Source: Ruminococcus flavefaciens (GTDB taxonomy: Bacteria > Bacillota > Clostridia > Oscillospirales > Ruminococcaceae). From it: a DNA stretch of 14,081 bases. The translations under genes were made by a program, and so were the position numbers. Location: the NCBI GenBank assembly GCA_902796705.1, contig CADBQF010000194.1, forward strand, positions 1-14,081. The letters run 5' to 3'. Shown here in pieces: positions 6,386 through 14,080 of the stretch (within the stretch, counting starts at the first letter, position 1; each line of letters opens with the position of its first letter). The notes under the pieces are model-generated. The model searched no databases and was not told the origin of the DNA. It was given only the letters and a program-made list of their open reading frames with translations.

Positions 6386-7468
6386 TCAGTCAAGGAAATC
6401 CTTGACCTTTTTGCTTCTGCTGGGGTGACGGAGCTTACGGAGAGCCTTGGCTTCGATCTGACGGATACGCTCACGGGTAACGTCGAATCTCTGACCGACT
6501 TCTTCAAGAGTGCGTGATTTTCCGTCTTCAAGGCCGAAACGGAGCTTGAGGACTTTAGCTTCACGGTCTGTGAGGGTAGAGAGGACTTCGTTGAGCTGCT
6601 CTTTGAGGAGAGTATGAGAAGCAGCCTCAGCCGGAGCGGGAGCATCGTCATCGGGGATAAAGTCACCGAGGTGGCTGTCCGCCTCCTCACCGATAGGAGT
6701 TTCAAGGGAAACGGGGTCCTGAGCGACACGCATGATCTCACGTACCTTGTCCACAGGCATATTGAGTTCGTCAGCGATCTCCTCCGGGCTGGGATCTCTT
6801 CCGTTCTCGTGGAGGAGCTTGCTGGATATCTTCTTTACCTTGGTGATAGTTTCCACCATATGAACAGGGATCCTTATAGTTCTTGCCTGGTCAGCAATAG
6901 CACGGGTGATAGCCTGACGTATCCACCATGTAGCGTATGTTGAGAATTTGAATCCCTTTGTGTAGTCGAATTTTTCAACAGCCTTGATAAGACCGAGGTT
7001 TCCTTCCTGGATAAGGTCGAGGAACTGCATACCTCTTCCGACATATTTCTTAGCGATAGATACAACGAGACGGAGGTTAGCCTCAGAGAGACGCTTCTTG
7101 GCGTAAGGATCGCCCTTTGACATTCTCTGAGCGAGCTCTATTTCTTCTTCTGTTGTAAGGAGCGGTACACGGCCGATCTCCTTGAGGTAGATCTTTACAG
7201 GATCGTCGATAGCGATACCCTCAGTTGAAAGAGCCATTTCGAGGTCATCAGTGAGGTTGGAGTCGAGACCTATCTTGAGGTCGGCATCGATGTTCATATC
7301 CTCAACGATCTCGATATTGAGGTTTTCACAGTTGTCATAGAAAGTATTGAGCTGGTCTACATCGAAATCAAGCTCTTCGAGAGCGTCGGTGATCTCCTTG
7401 GTGGTGAGCTTTCCGGTAGCTTTTCCCTGTTCCATGAGTGCTTCAATGGTATTTTTCTTGTTCTCCAT
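6386..7468 (-). CDS. rpoD: Primary RNA polymerase sigma factor (SigA/RpoD)
   Basis: This is the housekeeping sigma factor directing RNA polymerase to -35/-10 promoters; the promoters found in this window fit it. The 360 residues match short Firmicute primary sigmas. An acidic N-terminal region (1-85) stands in for region 1.1. Region 1.2 starts at [12 protein letters not shown] (88-99), and region 2 (about 126-200) contains [20 protein letters not shown] and the -10 recognition/melting stretch [13 protein letters not shown]. Region 3 is about 206-281. Region 4 (284-352) carries the helix-turn-helix with [26 protein letters not shown] at 7482-7477, eight bases before the ATG, fixes the start. 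It is the last gene of the unit, 63 bases after dnaG, with a stable hairpin between them and a strong terminator after it, echoing the dnaG-sigma arrangement of other bacteria. Confidence 0.98.
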   Translation of the reverse strand: MENKKNTIEALMEQGKATGKLTTKEITDALEELDFDVDQLNTFYDNCENLNIEIVEDMNIDADLKIGLDSNLTDDLEMALSTEGIAIDDPVKIYLKEIGRVPLLTTEEEIELAQRMSKGDPYAKKRLSEANLRLVVSIAKKYVGRGMQFLDLIQEGNLGLIKAVEKFDYTKGFKFSTYATWWIRQAITRAIADQARTIRIPVHMVETITKVKKISSKLLHENGRDPSPEEIADELNMPVDKVREIMRVAQDPVSLETPIGEEADSHLGDFIPDDDAPAPAEAASHTLLKEQLNEVLSTLTDREAKVLKLRFGLEDGKSRTLEEVGQRFDVTRERIRQIEAKALRKLRHPSRSKKVKDFLD

Positions 7469-7512
7469 AGAAATATCCTCCTGTGATATTGATATATATT
7501 CAAATACTTTTT

Positions 7513-7529
7513 TGTCAGCGTGGCTGACA
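7513..7529. other. Hairpin between dnaG and rpoD
   Basis: TGTCAGC (7513-7519) and GCTGACA (7523-7529) form a perfect 7-pair stem with a 3-base loop, just after the dnaG stop. On the coding strand it is followed by AAAAAA, so it is not a terminator. It could be an mRNA processing or stability element that lets rpoD and dnaG be expressed at different levels (inference). CTGACA followed after 16 bases by TATATC overlaps it and could be a weak internal rpoD promoter. Confidence 0.5.
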
Positions 7530-7531
7530 GC

Positions 7532-9286
7532 TTACTTGTTTTTTGATTTAAAGAGAGCCTGAAGCTCTTCGTCTGACATTTCGGCTCCGTCGGTCTTTGA
7601 CGGAACTGCCTCATTGAGCAGTTTCGCACAGTCGGAAATATACTTCCTTGAATAGTCGATATCCCGGCTTGCGGCTTCTATTCCGCTTATTCTTCCCAGT
7701 TCGTCGGGAGAAAATTCATCAGCGAGCATCGAGATAGTAAAATCTCCTCCGTCTTTCATGATACCGAGAACAGCGGCATATACTTTTTTATTGAAAGCTG
7801 TGACGAAATGTTCCGGCGATATCTCCTCACCGACCGAAACTACATCTTCCGGGCGGCGGAGAATATAAGCGATGATCGCTTCCTCAGCTTTTGCCTCTCT
7901 GTGATGAGAAGCCGATTCCGGATTTATGTCATCACGTCTTACCGATGCAGAAGATTTGATATTGTTCCATTCCCGTTTTTCCATGCCGTACTTATTCTTC
8001 TTCAGAATATCATTGATATGCGAGCGGAGAATATCCGGTGAGATATCGCATTTCTTTGCGGTACGGGAAATATAGACTTCTCTTTCGAGCGGTGACTCAA
8101 TGCCTGCGAGGATCTTTGAAGCCCTGCGGAGAAGTTCGACACGGCCGAGTTCCGTGTCAGTGTCGATGCCGGCTTCACATTTATCGAGCATGAAAGCCGT
8201 TGCATCTTCCGAGCCGTTGATGAGCAGCCGGAATCTGTCAGCACCGAATTTCTTGATATACTCGTCCGGATCTTTAGCACCCTCCATGCGGAGTATCTTA
8301 GTCCGCATACCGACATCAGAGAAGTGGTTGATAGCCTTCTGAGCGGCATTCTGTCCTGCACCGTCGCTGTCGTAAGCTATCACGACTTCATCAGCGTAGT
8401 GGCTCATGAGTCTTGCCTGAGCCGGAGTAATAGCTGTTCCGAGAGTGGCGACAGCGTTCTCGAATCCTGCCTGATTCACAGCGATAACGTCCATGTAGCC
8501 TTCACAGAGTATTATCCGCTTTGTATCGGCGTTCTTGGCGAAATTCATCGAGAACAGATTGCTGCCCTTGTCGAAAACGGGAGTCTGTGCTGTGTTGAGG
8601 TATTTCGGCTTTGAGTCGTCGAGGACTCTTCCGCCGAATCCGATGATATTTCCTCTCAGGTCAAGGATAGGGAACATCACACGCTTGCGGAACATATCGA
8701 AAAGCTTTCCGCTTTTCTGTGAACGTCCTGCGAGCCATGCGTCTGTTATCTCATCTTCATTATACCCTTTTGAGAGGAGCATATTTGTGAGCGAGTCCCA
8801 CGAATCGGGGGCATATCCGAGGCCGAATTTTTTTATCGTCTGCGGAGAGAGCTTTCTTCTGCTGAAATATCCGAGTCCGGACTTGTCTTTTCCTCTGAGG
8901 AGGCAGGTGTAGTAATAATTGGCAGCGAGGCGGTTCATCTCGTATATCCTTGTGCGTCTTTTGGCGAGGAAACTGTCCTTGCTGTTTTTCTGCGGAACTT
9001 CCAGACCTGACCGCTGTGCGAGGAGTTTGACTGCTTCCGTGAAGTCGAGATTCTCTATCTTCATGATGAATGTTATTACATCTCCGCCCGCACCGCATCC
9101 GTAACAATAGAAATGCGGCGAAGTGTCGTTGCAGTATACATGACATGACGGAGTTTTCTCCGAATGGAAAGGGCATGAACATATGTAATCCCGTCCCCGT
9201 CTGATGAGGTTCACGTAAGAACCCATAACAGTCTCGATAGGGTTGGCGTTTCGCAGCGTGATGAGAAATTCGTCATTCTGTGCCAT
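7532..9286 (-). CDS. dnaG: DNA primase
   Basis: The protein makes RNA primers for lagging-strand synthesis and acts at the replication fork with the DnaB helicase. At 584 residues it is close to the family norm. The N-terminal CHC2 zinc-binding domain supplies C38, H41, C61 and C64 in CPFHSEKTPSC and FYCYGCGAGGDV. The RNA polymerase core (about 110-240) contains KRVMFPILD and GFGGR. The TOPRIM metal-binding site has the glutamate of CEGYMD (E262) and the aspartates of YDSDGAG (D306, D308). The C-terminal part (about 440-584) is variable and mostly helical, as expected for the helicase-binding domain. The ATG at 9286 is preceded by GGGGTGA, which overlaps the region of the dgt stop codon; only 12 bases separate the genes, suggesting coupled translation. 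rpoD lies 63 bases downstream. Confidence 0.98.
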   Translation of the reverse strand: MAQNDEFLITLRNANPIETVMGSYVNLIRRGRDYICSCPFHSEKTPSCHVYCNDTSPHFYCYGCGAGGDVITFIMKIENLDFTEAVKLLAQRSGLEVPQKNSKDSFLAKRRTRIYEMNRLAANYYYTCLLRGKDKSGLGYFSRRKLSPQTIKKFGLGYAPDSWDSLTNMLLSKGYNEDEITDAWLAGRSQKSGKLFDMFRKRVMFPILDLRGNIIGFGGRVLDDSKPKYLNTAQTPVFDKGSNLFSMNFAKNADTKRIILCEGYMDVIAVNQAGFENAVATLGTAITPAQARLMSHYADEVVIAYDSDGAGQNAAQKAINHFSDVGMRTKILRMEGAKDPDEYIKKFGADRFRLLINGSEDATAFMLDKCEAGIDTDTELGRVELLRRASKILAGIESPLEREVYISRTAKKCDISPDILRSHINDILKKNKYGMEKREWNNIKSSASVRRDDINPESASHHREAKAEEAIIAYILRRPEDVVSVGEEISPEHFVTAFNKKVYAAVLGIMKDGGDFTISMLADEFSPDELGRISGIEAASRDIDYSRKYISDCAKLLNEAVPSKTDGAEMSDEELQALFKSKNK

Positions 9287-9298
9287 TGTGTCACCCCG

Positions 9299-10294
9299 CT
9301 ATTTCCAGAATTTCGGTACGAAGAGTTCGGTATAGAGATCGACAGCGTATTCATCGCTCATGCCGGCTATATAGTCGCATACAGCTCTGTCAGCGTCATC
9401 GGTCTGCATGATGCTGCGGTACTCATACGGCAGAAGCTCCGTATGATCGATGAAGTAGGCGTAGAGTTTTCTTACAAGGAGTTCAGCCTTGGTCTCCTCC
9501 TGTTTAGCAGCGGGGTTCGTGTAGACTTCTCTGAACATAAAGGCTTTCAGGTCATCGTGAGCTTTGCGGATACCGGGCATGAAATCGATATCTTCTGTGC
9601 CGTGTTCTATAACGGAGGCGATGAGCGTGGTTATCCTTTTTGTTTTTGTGCTGCCGAGTACCGAAGTACATTCTTCCGGAAGATCGCTCTCGTGGAGCAG
9701 GCCTGCACGGATAGAATCCTCGATATCGTGGTTTATGTAGGCGATAGTATCAGCGAGCCGGACAACATTTCCTTCCTTTGTGGCAGCCGTCTTATTCGTA
9801 TGACATTCTATGCCGTTTTTGACTGCAAAGGTGAGATTGAGTCCTTTTCCTTTTTTTTCGAGGACTTCGGCTACACGGACGCTCTGCATATAATGCTTGA
9901 ATCCGTGGGGACATATATCATTCAGCACTGCTTCGCCGCAGTGACCGAAAGGCGAGTGGCCGAGATCGTGGCCGAGGGCGATAGCTTCTGTGAGGTCTTC
10001 ATTGAGCCGCATACCTCTTGAGATAGTCCTGGCGATCTGAGCGACTTCGAGAGTATGCGTCAGGCGAGTTCTGTAGTGGTCACCGACCGGTGAAAGGAAG
10101 ACCTGAGTTTTTCGTTTCAGTCGCCTGAATGAATTACAGTGGAGTATCCTGTCACGGTCACGCTGGAATTCTGTCCTGAAAGGGCATTTCTCTTCGGCAC
10201 GCAGACGTTTTGTTCCGGCTGCGTCAGTGCTTTTGCAGGCATCGGAGCAAAGGATCATTTCTTCGATCTGTTCGGTCTGTTCACGTATAGTCAT
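9299..10294 (-). CDS. dgt: dGTPase-like HD-domain triphosphohydrolase
   Basis: An HD-superfamily enzyme expected to hydrolyse dNTPs, classically dGTP, to the nucleoside and triphosphate, thereby adjusting nucleotide pools. The metal-binding set is visible: H80 in RTRLTHTLEV, H109-D110 in GHDLGHSPFGH, and a late aspartate (D182) in ADTIAYINHDIED. FRRLKRKTQVF (56-66), before the HD core, is a typical family stretch. At 331 residues it belongs to the shorter Gram-positive branch, not the roughly 500-residue E. coli Dgt, so its preferred nucleotide is uncertain. The ATG at 10294 follows AAGGGGTGA, eight bases upstream, and the yigZ stop codon lies inside this ribosome binding site. dgt next to dnaG is a common clostridial arrangement and ties nucleotide control to replication priming. 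Confidence 0.93.
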   Translation of the reverse strand: MTIREQTEQIEEMILCSDACKSTDAAGTKRLRAEEKCPFRTEFQRDRDRILHCNSFRRLKRKTQVFLSPVGDHYRTRLTHTLEVAQIARTISRGMRLNEDLTEAIALGHDLGHSPFGHCGEAVLNDICPHGFKHYMQSVRVAEVLEKKGKGLNLTFAVKNGIECHTNKTAATKEGNVVRLADTIAYINHDIEDSIRAGLLHESDLPEECTSVLGSTKTKRITTLIASVIEHGTEDIDFMPGIRKAHDDLKAFMFREVYTNPAAKQEETKAELLVRKLYAYFIDHTELLPYEYRSIMQTDDADRAVCDYIAGMSDEYAVDLYTELFVPKFWK

Positions 10295-10307
10295 GCACGA
10301 TCACCCC

Positions 10308-10943
10308 TTAATATGTCTGTACGGAGGAGAAATCCTCATACGATTCGCCGCGGTCATCAATGATGATGCTGCCGTTCGTGGCTTCGGTGAGTTCTTTTTT
10401 CAAAGCATCGAGTTTTTCAGAGAGGACGAGTATCTCCATAGTCACGTCGCTCCCGAAATCAGAGCTGAGAGTGATAGTGCCATGAGCCGGCAGGAGATAC
10501 GATATCTTGCCGTACATGGAATAATCCGCTGTGAGTCTCAGCTTATGGCAAAGGCACATATCCATAGTATGTGCGGCATCACAGGCAAGAGAAGCAGCGT
10601 GCGAATAGGCTCTTACAAGGCCTCCGCCGCCGAGGAGGATACCTCCGAAATATCTTGTGACGACAACACATATATCAGTCAGGCCACGCTTTCTGAGAAC
10701 TTCGAGGACAGGCACACCGGCAGTACCCTGCGGCTCTCCGTCGTCGGAATATCTGGAAATATTATCCTGACGCAGTATATAGGCGTAGACGTTATGCTTT
10801 GCCTTGCGGTGGCGTGCTTTTATGCCGTTGATGAAGTCAACAGCCTCCTCGCTTGTGGAAACGGGGGAGATATAGCCGATGAACTCCGAACGCTTTTCGA
10901 TGAATGAGGCTTCCGCCGGTTCTGAAACAGTGAGATAATTCAT
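10308..10943 (-). CDS. yigZ: YigZ/IMPACT family protein
   Basis: The 211-residue protein belongs to the UPF0029 family, related to eukaryotic IMPACT, a regulator of the Gcn2 pathway. The N-terminal domain (about 1-120) holds the signature: KRSEFIGYISPV near the start, a histidine-rich helix RHRKAKHNVYAYI, DDGEPQGTAGVP (67-78) and VVVTRYFGGILLGGGGLVRAY. The C-terminal ferredoxin-like domain (about 135-205) is less conserved. The bacterial function is not established; nucleic-acid or ribosome binding has been proposed for the family. The ATG at 10943 has only a weak AGG a few bases upstream. The gene starts 53 bases after the rpmE stop, just past a terminator, and no convincing promoter is visible, so expression probably depends on read-through. 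Its stop codon sits in the dgt ribosome binding site. Confidence 0.92.
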   Translation of the reverse strand: MNYLTVSEPAEASFIEKRSEFIGYISPVSTSEEAVDFINGIKARHRKAKHNVYAYILRQDNISRYSDDGEPQGTAGVPVLEVLRKRGLTDICVVVTRYFGGILLGGGGLVRAYSHAASLACDAAHTMDMCLCHKLRLTADYSMYGKISYLLPAHGTITLSSDFGSDVTMEILVLSEKLDALKKELTEATNGSIIIDDRGESYEDFSSVQTY

Positions 10944-10963
10944 ATATATACCTAAATCTATAA

Positions 10964-10989
10964 CGCAAAAAGCCGGTCTGAGACCGGCT
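10964..10989 (-). terminator. Terminator between rpmE and yigZ
   Basis: On the - strand AGCCGGT (10989-10983) pairs with ACCGGCT (10977-10971), seven pairs with five bases between, and is followed by TTTTTGCG. The T run is short, so termination may be partial, allowing the strong rpmE promoter to feed the yigZ-dgt-dnaG-rpoD unit. Confidence 0.75.
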
Positions 10990-10996
10990 GTATGAC

Positions 10997-11200
10997 TTAC
11001 TTGTCCATATTGAAACGCTTCTTGAATCTGTCAACACGTCCGCCTGTATCAACGAGCTTCTGCTTGCCGGTATAGAACGGGTGGCACTTGGAGCAGATTT
11101 CAACCTTGATGTTTTCCTTTGTGGACATAGTTTCCATAACATTGCCGCAGTGGCAGGTAATGGTAGTCTTTACAAAGTTAGGGTGGATTCCCTCTTTCAT
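10997..11200 (-). CDS. rpmE: 50S ribosomal protein L31, zinc-binding type
   Basis: A 67-residue large-subunit protein that helps bridge the two ribosomal subunits. It starts MKEGIHPNF, the usual L31 N terminus. Four cysteines, C16 and C18 (CHCGN) and C36 and C39 ([10 protein letters not shown]), make it the zinc-containing C+ type, not the zinc-free paralogue made in zinc starvation. The basic C-terminal stretch [10 protein letters not shown] is typical. The ATG at 11200 is supported by GAGGTGAC at 11212-11205; an earlier in-frame ATG (11230) lies upstream of this site and would add ten non-conserved residues. The gene has a perfect-consensus promoter and a leader of about 80 bases, as expected for a highly expressed ribosomal gene. 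Confidence 0.97.
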   Translation of the reverse strand: MKEGIHPNFVKTTITCHCGNVMETMSTKENIKVEICSKCHPFYTGKQKLVDTGGRVDRFKKRFNMDK

Positions 11201-11286
11201 GATTGTCACCTCTTTCATTACTATTTGCAAACACGCAGCCCATCAGTTACCTTAGACAGTAGTGCAGTTCTACATTTCGATTATTA

Positions 11287-11315
11287 ATTATAACACACGA
11301 ATGAGAAAATGTCAA
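11287..11315 (-). promoter_or_regulatory. Perfect-consensus sigma-A promoter of rpmE
   Basis: On the - strand TTGACA (11315-11310) and TATAAT (11292-11287) both match the consensus completely with the ideal 17-base spacer. Transcription should start near 11280, giving a leader of about 80 bases. It lies 28 bases downstream of the last MORN gene and probably also drives the following four genes by read-through. Confidence 0.92.
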
Positions 11316-11343
11316 TGGGGGAGAGATATTTTTTTTATTTAAC

Positions 11344-12183
11344 TTATTTTGATTTACCTATAAACAGTCCATTTTCCCAAAAACCGTCTTTTACTTTTCC
11401 GTTATTATATATCATTTTTCCTTTTCCGTCACGACAATCAGCTTTCCATTCACCCTCATAAACATCGCCATTTGCATATATCATTTTTCCTTTTCCGTAA
11501 CGCCAATCATCTTTCCATTCGCCCTCATAAACAACGCCATGATCATATGTTATTTTGCCTTGTCCATTATGAGATCCGTCTTTCCATTCACCCTCATAAA
11601 CATTGCCATTATCATAAACAGCCTTTCCAAATCCATGAGGTTTGCCTTGTGCGTTGACTTCTCCGGTGTATGTTCCAATTTCATTTACTCCATAACGAGC
11701 TAATACTCTTACTGTTGCAATATTTTTAGGTACAGAATTAGTATTCTGCTGAACAGACTTCTGAATCATTTCAAGAATTTTTACATTCCAGCCGAAAACA
11801 CCGACAAATATTTCGAGTATCTCTTTTACTGTATTTTCATTGAGGACTTCAAGAAGATTATTCTGTGCTTTAGCAAGATTATTCTCACGTTCAGCTTCTT
11901 TACAGTTTACAAAAAATTTAGCCGTATTCTCATCAAGAGCAAGCTGCAAAATCCTCTTTTCGTGTGTGAGCTTAGGTGCATAGTCTCCGAAAAGTCCGAT
12001 AAAGCGTGATTTTTCACTAAGGACCGATACGCCGTATTTTTTTAGGATATCTTTTATCGCCCTGACAGCTTCACTGTTATGGGCATTTTCTTTCTCTGTG
12101 AGTTCTGCGTCACAGAAAGGGCATTTTGTCAGCACTTTTCCGGAAGCCGAATTCCAGTCCGAGCCGCATTTTTTACATTTCAT
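11344..12183 (-). CDS. Zinc-ribbon/helical/MORN-repeat protein, copy 1
   Basis: A 279-residue protein of unknown function, last of three tandem paralogues. An N-terminal zinc ribbon (C3, C6, C21, C24) has the form CxxC...CPFC. A helical domain (about 36-140) includes AVRAIKDILKKYG, RFIGLFGDYAPKL and EILEIFVGVFGW. A short linker leads to about five MORN repeats (172-279) of the VYEGEWKxxxxxGKGKMIYxNG type with a 23-residue period. MORN arrays form open beta-hairpin sheets, known in eukaryotes for binding membrane phospholipids and proteins; their bacterial role is largely unknown. There is no signal peptide or membrane helix, so a cytosolic adaptor is the simplest inference. AAGGGGG lies seven bases before the ATG, and 32 bases separate it from the upstream paralogue. 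No clear terminator lies between its stop and the rpmE promoter. Confidence 0.85.
   Translation of the reverse strand: MKCKKCGSDWNSASGKVLTKCPFCDAELTEKENAHNSEAVRAIKDILKKYGVSVLSEKSRFIGLFGDYAPKLTHEKRILQLALDENTAKFFVNCKEAERENNLAKAQNNLLEVLNENTVKEILEIFVGVFGWNVKILEMIQKSVQQNTNSVPKNIATVRVLARYGVNEIGTYTGEVNAQGKPHGFGKAVYDNGNVYEGEWKDGSHNGQGKITYDHGVVYEGEWKDDWRYGKGKMIYANGDVYEGEWKADCRDGKGKMIYNNGKVKDGFWENGLFIGKSK
11411..11548. repeat. Two nearly identical 69-base MORN units
   Basis: The units starting at 11411 and 11480 differ at only a few positions, including long shared stretches around the ATCATTTTTCC and TTTCCATTC segments. A third, more diverged unit begins at about 11549. Each unit encodes one 23-residue MORN repeat. 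The high DNA identity suggests a recent duplication or gene-conversion event inside the array. Confidence 0.75.
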
Positions 12184-12215
12184 TATTATTCCCCCTTAGA
12201 ATATCCGCCATGCCT

Positions 12216-13343
12216 TTATTTCTGCTCCGGAGCTTTAGCATTGATATCGAGCTTTTTTATAAGAATGTCGTTCATCCATTCGCCGTAAGTCACAGAAGAG
12301 CCGTTTGTGAAAGTGCCGATGCCGTTTCGTTTGCCACCCTGCCATTCTCCGTCGTAGATATTGCCGTTTTTGAAAACGAATCTGCCGTGGCCGCTGTAAT
12401 GGTCATTAGCCCATTCGCCGGTATATGAGCTGCCGTTGACGAAAGTGAACGTACCTTTTCCGCTGCGTTTGCCGTATTTGTATTCACCGACGTATTTATC
12501 GCCGTTTTTGTAGGTGAATGTGCCTTTTCCGGAGATGATATCATTTTCCCATTCGCCGGAGTAGATATTTCCGTTGAAAAACTTCATAGTACCCCTGCCG
12601 TGGCGTTTTCCGTTCACGAGGTCGCCCGTATAATCCGAACCGTCAGGATAATGTTTTTTATCGATACCGGTGTCGGAAGCTTTTACGAACCGGTCGTTTT
12701 TCCATTGTCCGTTATAAGTCCGGCCTCCGCTGGTCATCGTACCGATGCCGTGACGCTTGCCGTTCTGCCATTCGCCGTTGTAGATATCGCCGTTTTTGTA
12801 GTGCATGATACCTTTTCCGTGAGGCTGTCCCTGAGCGTTTTTCTCTCCGGAATAATCATCGCCGTCATCTGCGGAACTGTTCTTTTCAGTCCGTTCAGAG
12901 GAAACAGAGACAGTATTATTATCGTTCAGCTTATCGAGAAGCTTTATATCCCAGCCGAAGACTTTCACGAATATCTCCATAACGACACGCACGGCTTTTT
13001 CCGAGAGGATATCTTCAAGCACAGTGCGTGCAGAACTGAAATTTTTCTCCCTGTCAGCTTCATCGCAGTTGAAATAGGTGATTATCCTTTCATTCATAGC
13101 ATAGCTGAGAGCTTTTTTCTCATAGGAAAGCTTAGGTGCAAGATCTCCGAAAAGCCCGATAAATCTTTCTTTCTGCATGAAAATATTTTTGCCGTACTTC
13201 TTTATGATGTCTTTTATCGTTCTGACAGCTTCGTTATCTTCCGTATCCTTTTTTTGAGTGAGGTCTTCACCGCAGAAAGGGCATTTTATTATCTTTGCAT
13301 CGTTTGCAGTTTTCCATTCAGCACCGCATTTGCTGCATTTCAT
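12216..13343 (-). CDS. Zinc-ribbon/helical/MORN-repeat protein, copy 2
   Basis: A 375-residue paralogue of the downstream gene, of unknown function. The zinc ribbon uses C3, C6, C21 and C24 (KCSKCG and KCPFCG). The helical domain (about 36-140) keeps EAVRTIKDIIKKYG, RFIGLFGDLAPKL, the EADRE charged stretch and EIFVKVFGWDIKLL. A Ser/Asp-rich linker (141-163) is followed by eight or nine MORN repeats (164-360), one of which (YNGQWKNDRFVKASDTG) is degenerate and longer. Typical units read YxGEWxNGKRxGKGTFTxxNG. The C terminus is short and charged. The ATG at 13343 has AGGGGGAG a few bases upstream; an in-frame TTG at 13364 lies before this site and is rejected. The 32-base gaps on both sides indicate co-transcription with the other two copies. 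Confidence 0.85.
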   Translation of the reverse strand: MKCSKCGAEWKTANDAKIIKCPFCGEDLTQKKDTEDNEAVRTIKDIIKKYGKNIFMQKERFIGLFGDLAPKLSYEKKALSYAMNERIITYFNCDEADREKNFSSARTVLEDILSEKAVRVVMEIFVKVFGWDIKLLDKLNDNNTVSVSSERTEKNSSADDGDDYSGEKNAQGQPHGKGIMHYKNGDIYNGEWQNGKRHGIGTMTSGGRTYNGQWKNDRFVKASDTGIDKKHYPDGSDYTGDLVNGKRHGRGTMKFFNGNIYSGEWENDIISGKGTFTYKNGDKYVGEYKYGKRSGKGTFTFVNGSSYTGEWANDHYSGHGRFVFKNGNIYDGEWQGGKRNGIGTFTNGSSVTYGEWMNDILIKKLDINAKAPEQK

Positions 13344-13375
13344 GTGATCTCCCCCTGAAAACAATATTATTGTTA

Positions 13376-14080
13376 TTATAGTTTGTCCGGAATTAATTTA
13401 CCGCACTTCCAGATGCCTTCACAGAATGTCCCGTCAGGAAATGTCATTTTCCCTTTTCCGTGGTATGAGCCGTTTTCAAATCCGCCTTCATAAACTATAC
13501 CGTTAGGATAAGTCAGGACTCCATATCCGTTCCGTGCGGCATATTTCCATTCACCCTCATAGGTAAAGCCGTTGATATATGTCATTTTCCCTTTTCCGTC
13601 CTGAACTCCGTATTTCCATTCACCTTCGTAGACATCGCCGTTTTTATAATCCATTCTTCCTTGTCCTGACTGGTCACCGAGTTCCCATTCGCCGTTATAG
13701 ACGTTTCCGGTGCTGTATGTCATTATGCCTTTTCCGTTATACTGACCGTACTCCCATTCTCCTTCGTAAACAGAACCGCTGTAATAGATCGCAGTCCCTT
13801 GTCCGTGCGGAGAGCCGGAATGATCTGTTTCTCCGGTATATGTTCCCTGACCTTCAACTGCGTCATTTATCATGATCGTCCGGATATTATCATAAACAGG
13901 TTCAGGTACAGGTATGTATTCAGGTATAGGCGGAGCAGGGCAATCTGTTTCCGGAAGCGTTATATCCCAATCAAACGCTCCGGCAAACATTTCAAGTATC
14001 TCCCGTGAAGCAGCTTCATTGAATATCTCCAGCAGGTTTTTCTGAGCTTTGGCGAGATTCTTTTCACGGTCTGATACACT
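13376..14080 (-). CDS. MORN-repeat paralogue, copy 3, cut by window edge
   Basis: The reading frame is open to the end of the window, so the N terminus is missing; the first internal ATG (13990) is not the real start. The visible 234 residues begin in the end of the shared helical domain (DREKNLAKAQKNLLEIF and EILEMFAGAFDWDI), which aligns with the same part of the other two copies. A proline-rich linker PAPPIPEYIPVPEP follows, and then about seven MORN repeats of the YEGEWKYGxxxGKGKMTYxNG type. By homology an N-terminal zinc ribbon and the rest of the helical domain (about 100 residues) are expected just beyond the window. It is the first of the three tandem copies in transcription order within view, 32 bases before copy 2. 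Function unknown; the same adaptor hypothesis applies. Confidence 0.85.
   Translation of the reverse strand, partial: SVSDREKNLAKAQKNLLEIFNEAASREILEMFAGAFDWDITLPETDCPAPPIPEYIPVPEPVYDNIRTIMINDAVEGQGTYTGETDHSGSPHGQGTAIYYSGSVYEGEWEYGQYNGKGIMTYSTGNVYNGEWELGDQSGQGRMDYKNGDVYEGEWKYGVQDGKGKMTYINGFTYEGEWKYAARNGYGVLTYPNGIVYEGGFENGSYHGKGKMTFPDGTFCEGIWKCGKLIPDKL

Noticed and set aside
10227..10907. 226-codon open frame on the + strand across dgt and yigZ
   Set aside because: It overlaps two conserved genes on the opposite strand; its composition follows from their codon pattern.
11316..11343. A/T-rich stretch after MORN copy 1 as a terminator
   Set aside because: It has homopolymer runs but no hairpin stem before them on the coding strand.
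12600..13358. 252-codon open frame on the + strand opposite MORN copy 2
   Set aside because: It mirrors the repetitive MORN coding sequence and has no independent support.
13344..13364. Upstream TTG start for MORN copy 2
   Set aside because: The AGGGGGAG ribosome binding site lies within it, and the paralogue begins at the equivalent MKCxKCG.
11344..14080. Regularly spaced DNA repeats that could suggest a CRISPR array
   Set aside because: The repeats are in frame with a 69-base period, diverge at codon third positions and encode MORN units; there are no unique spacers or cas genes.
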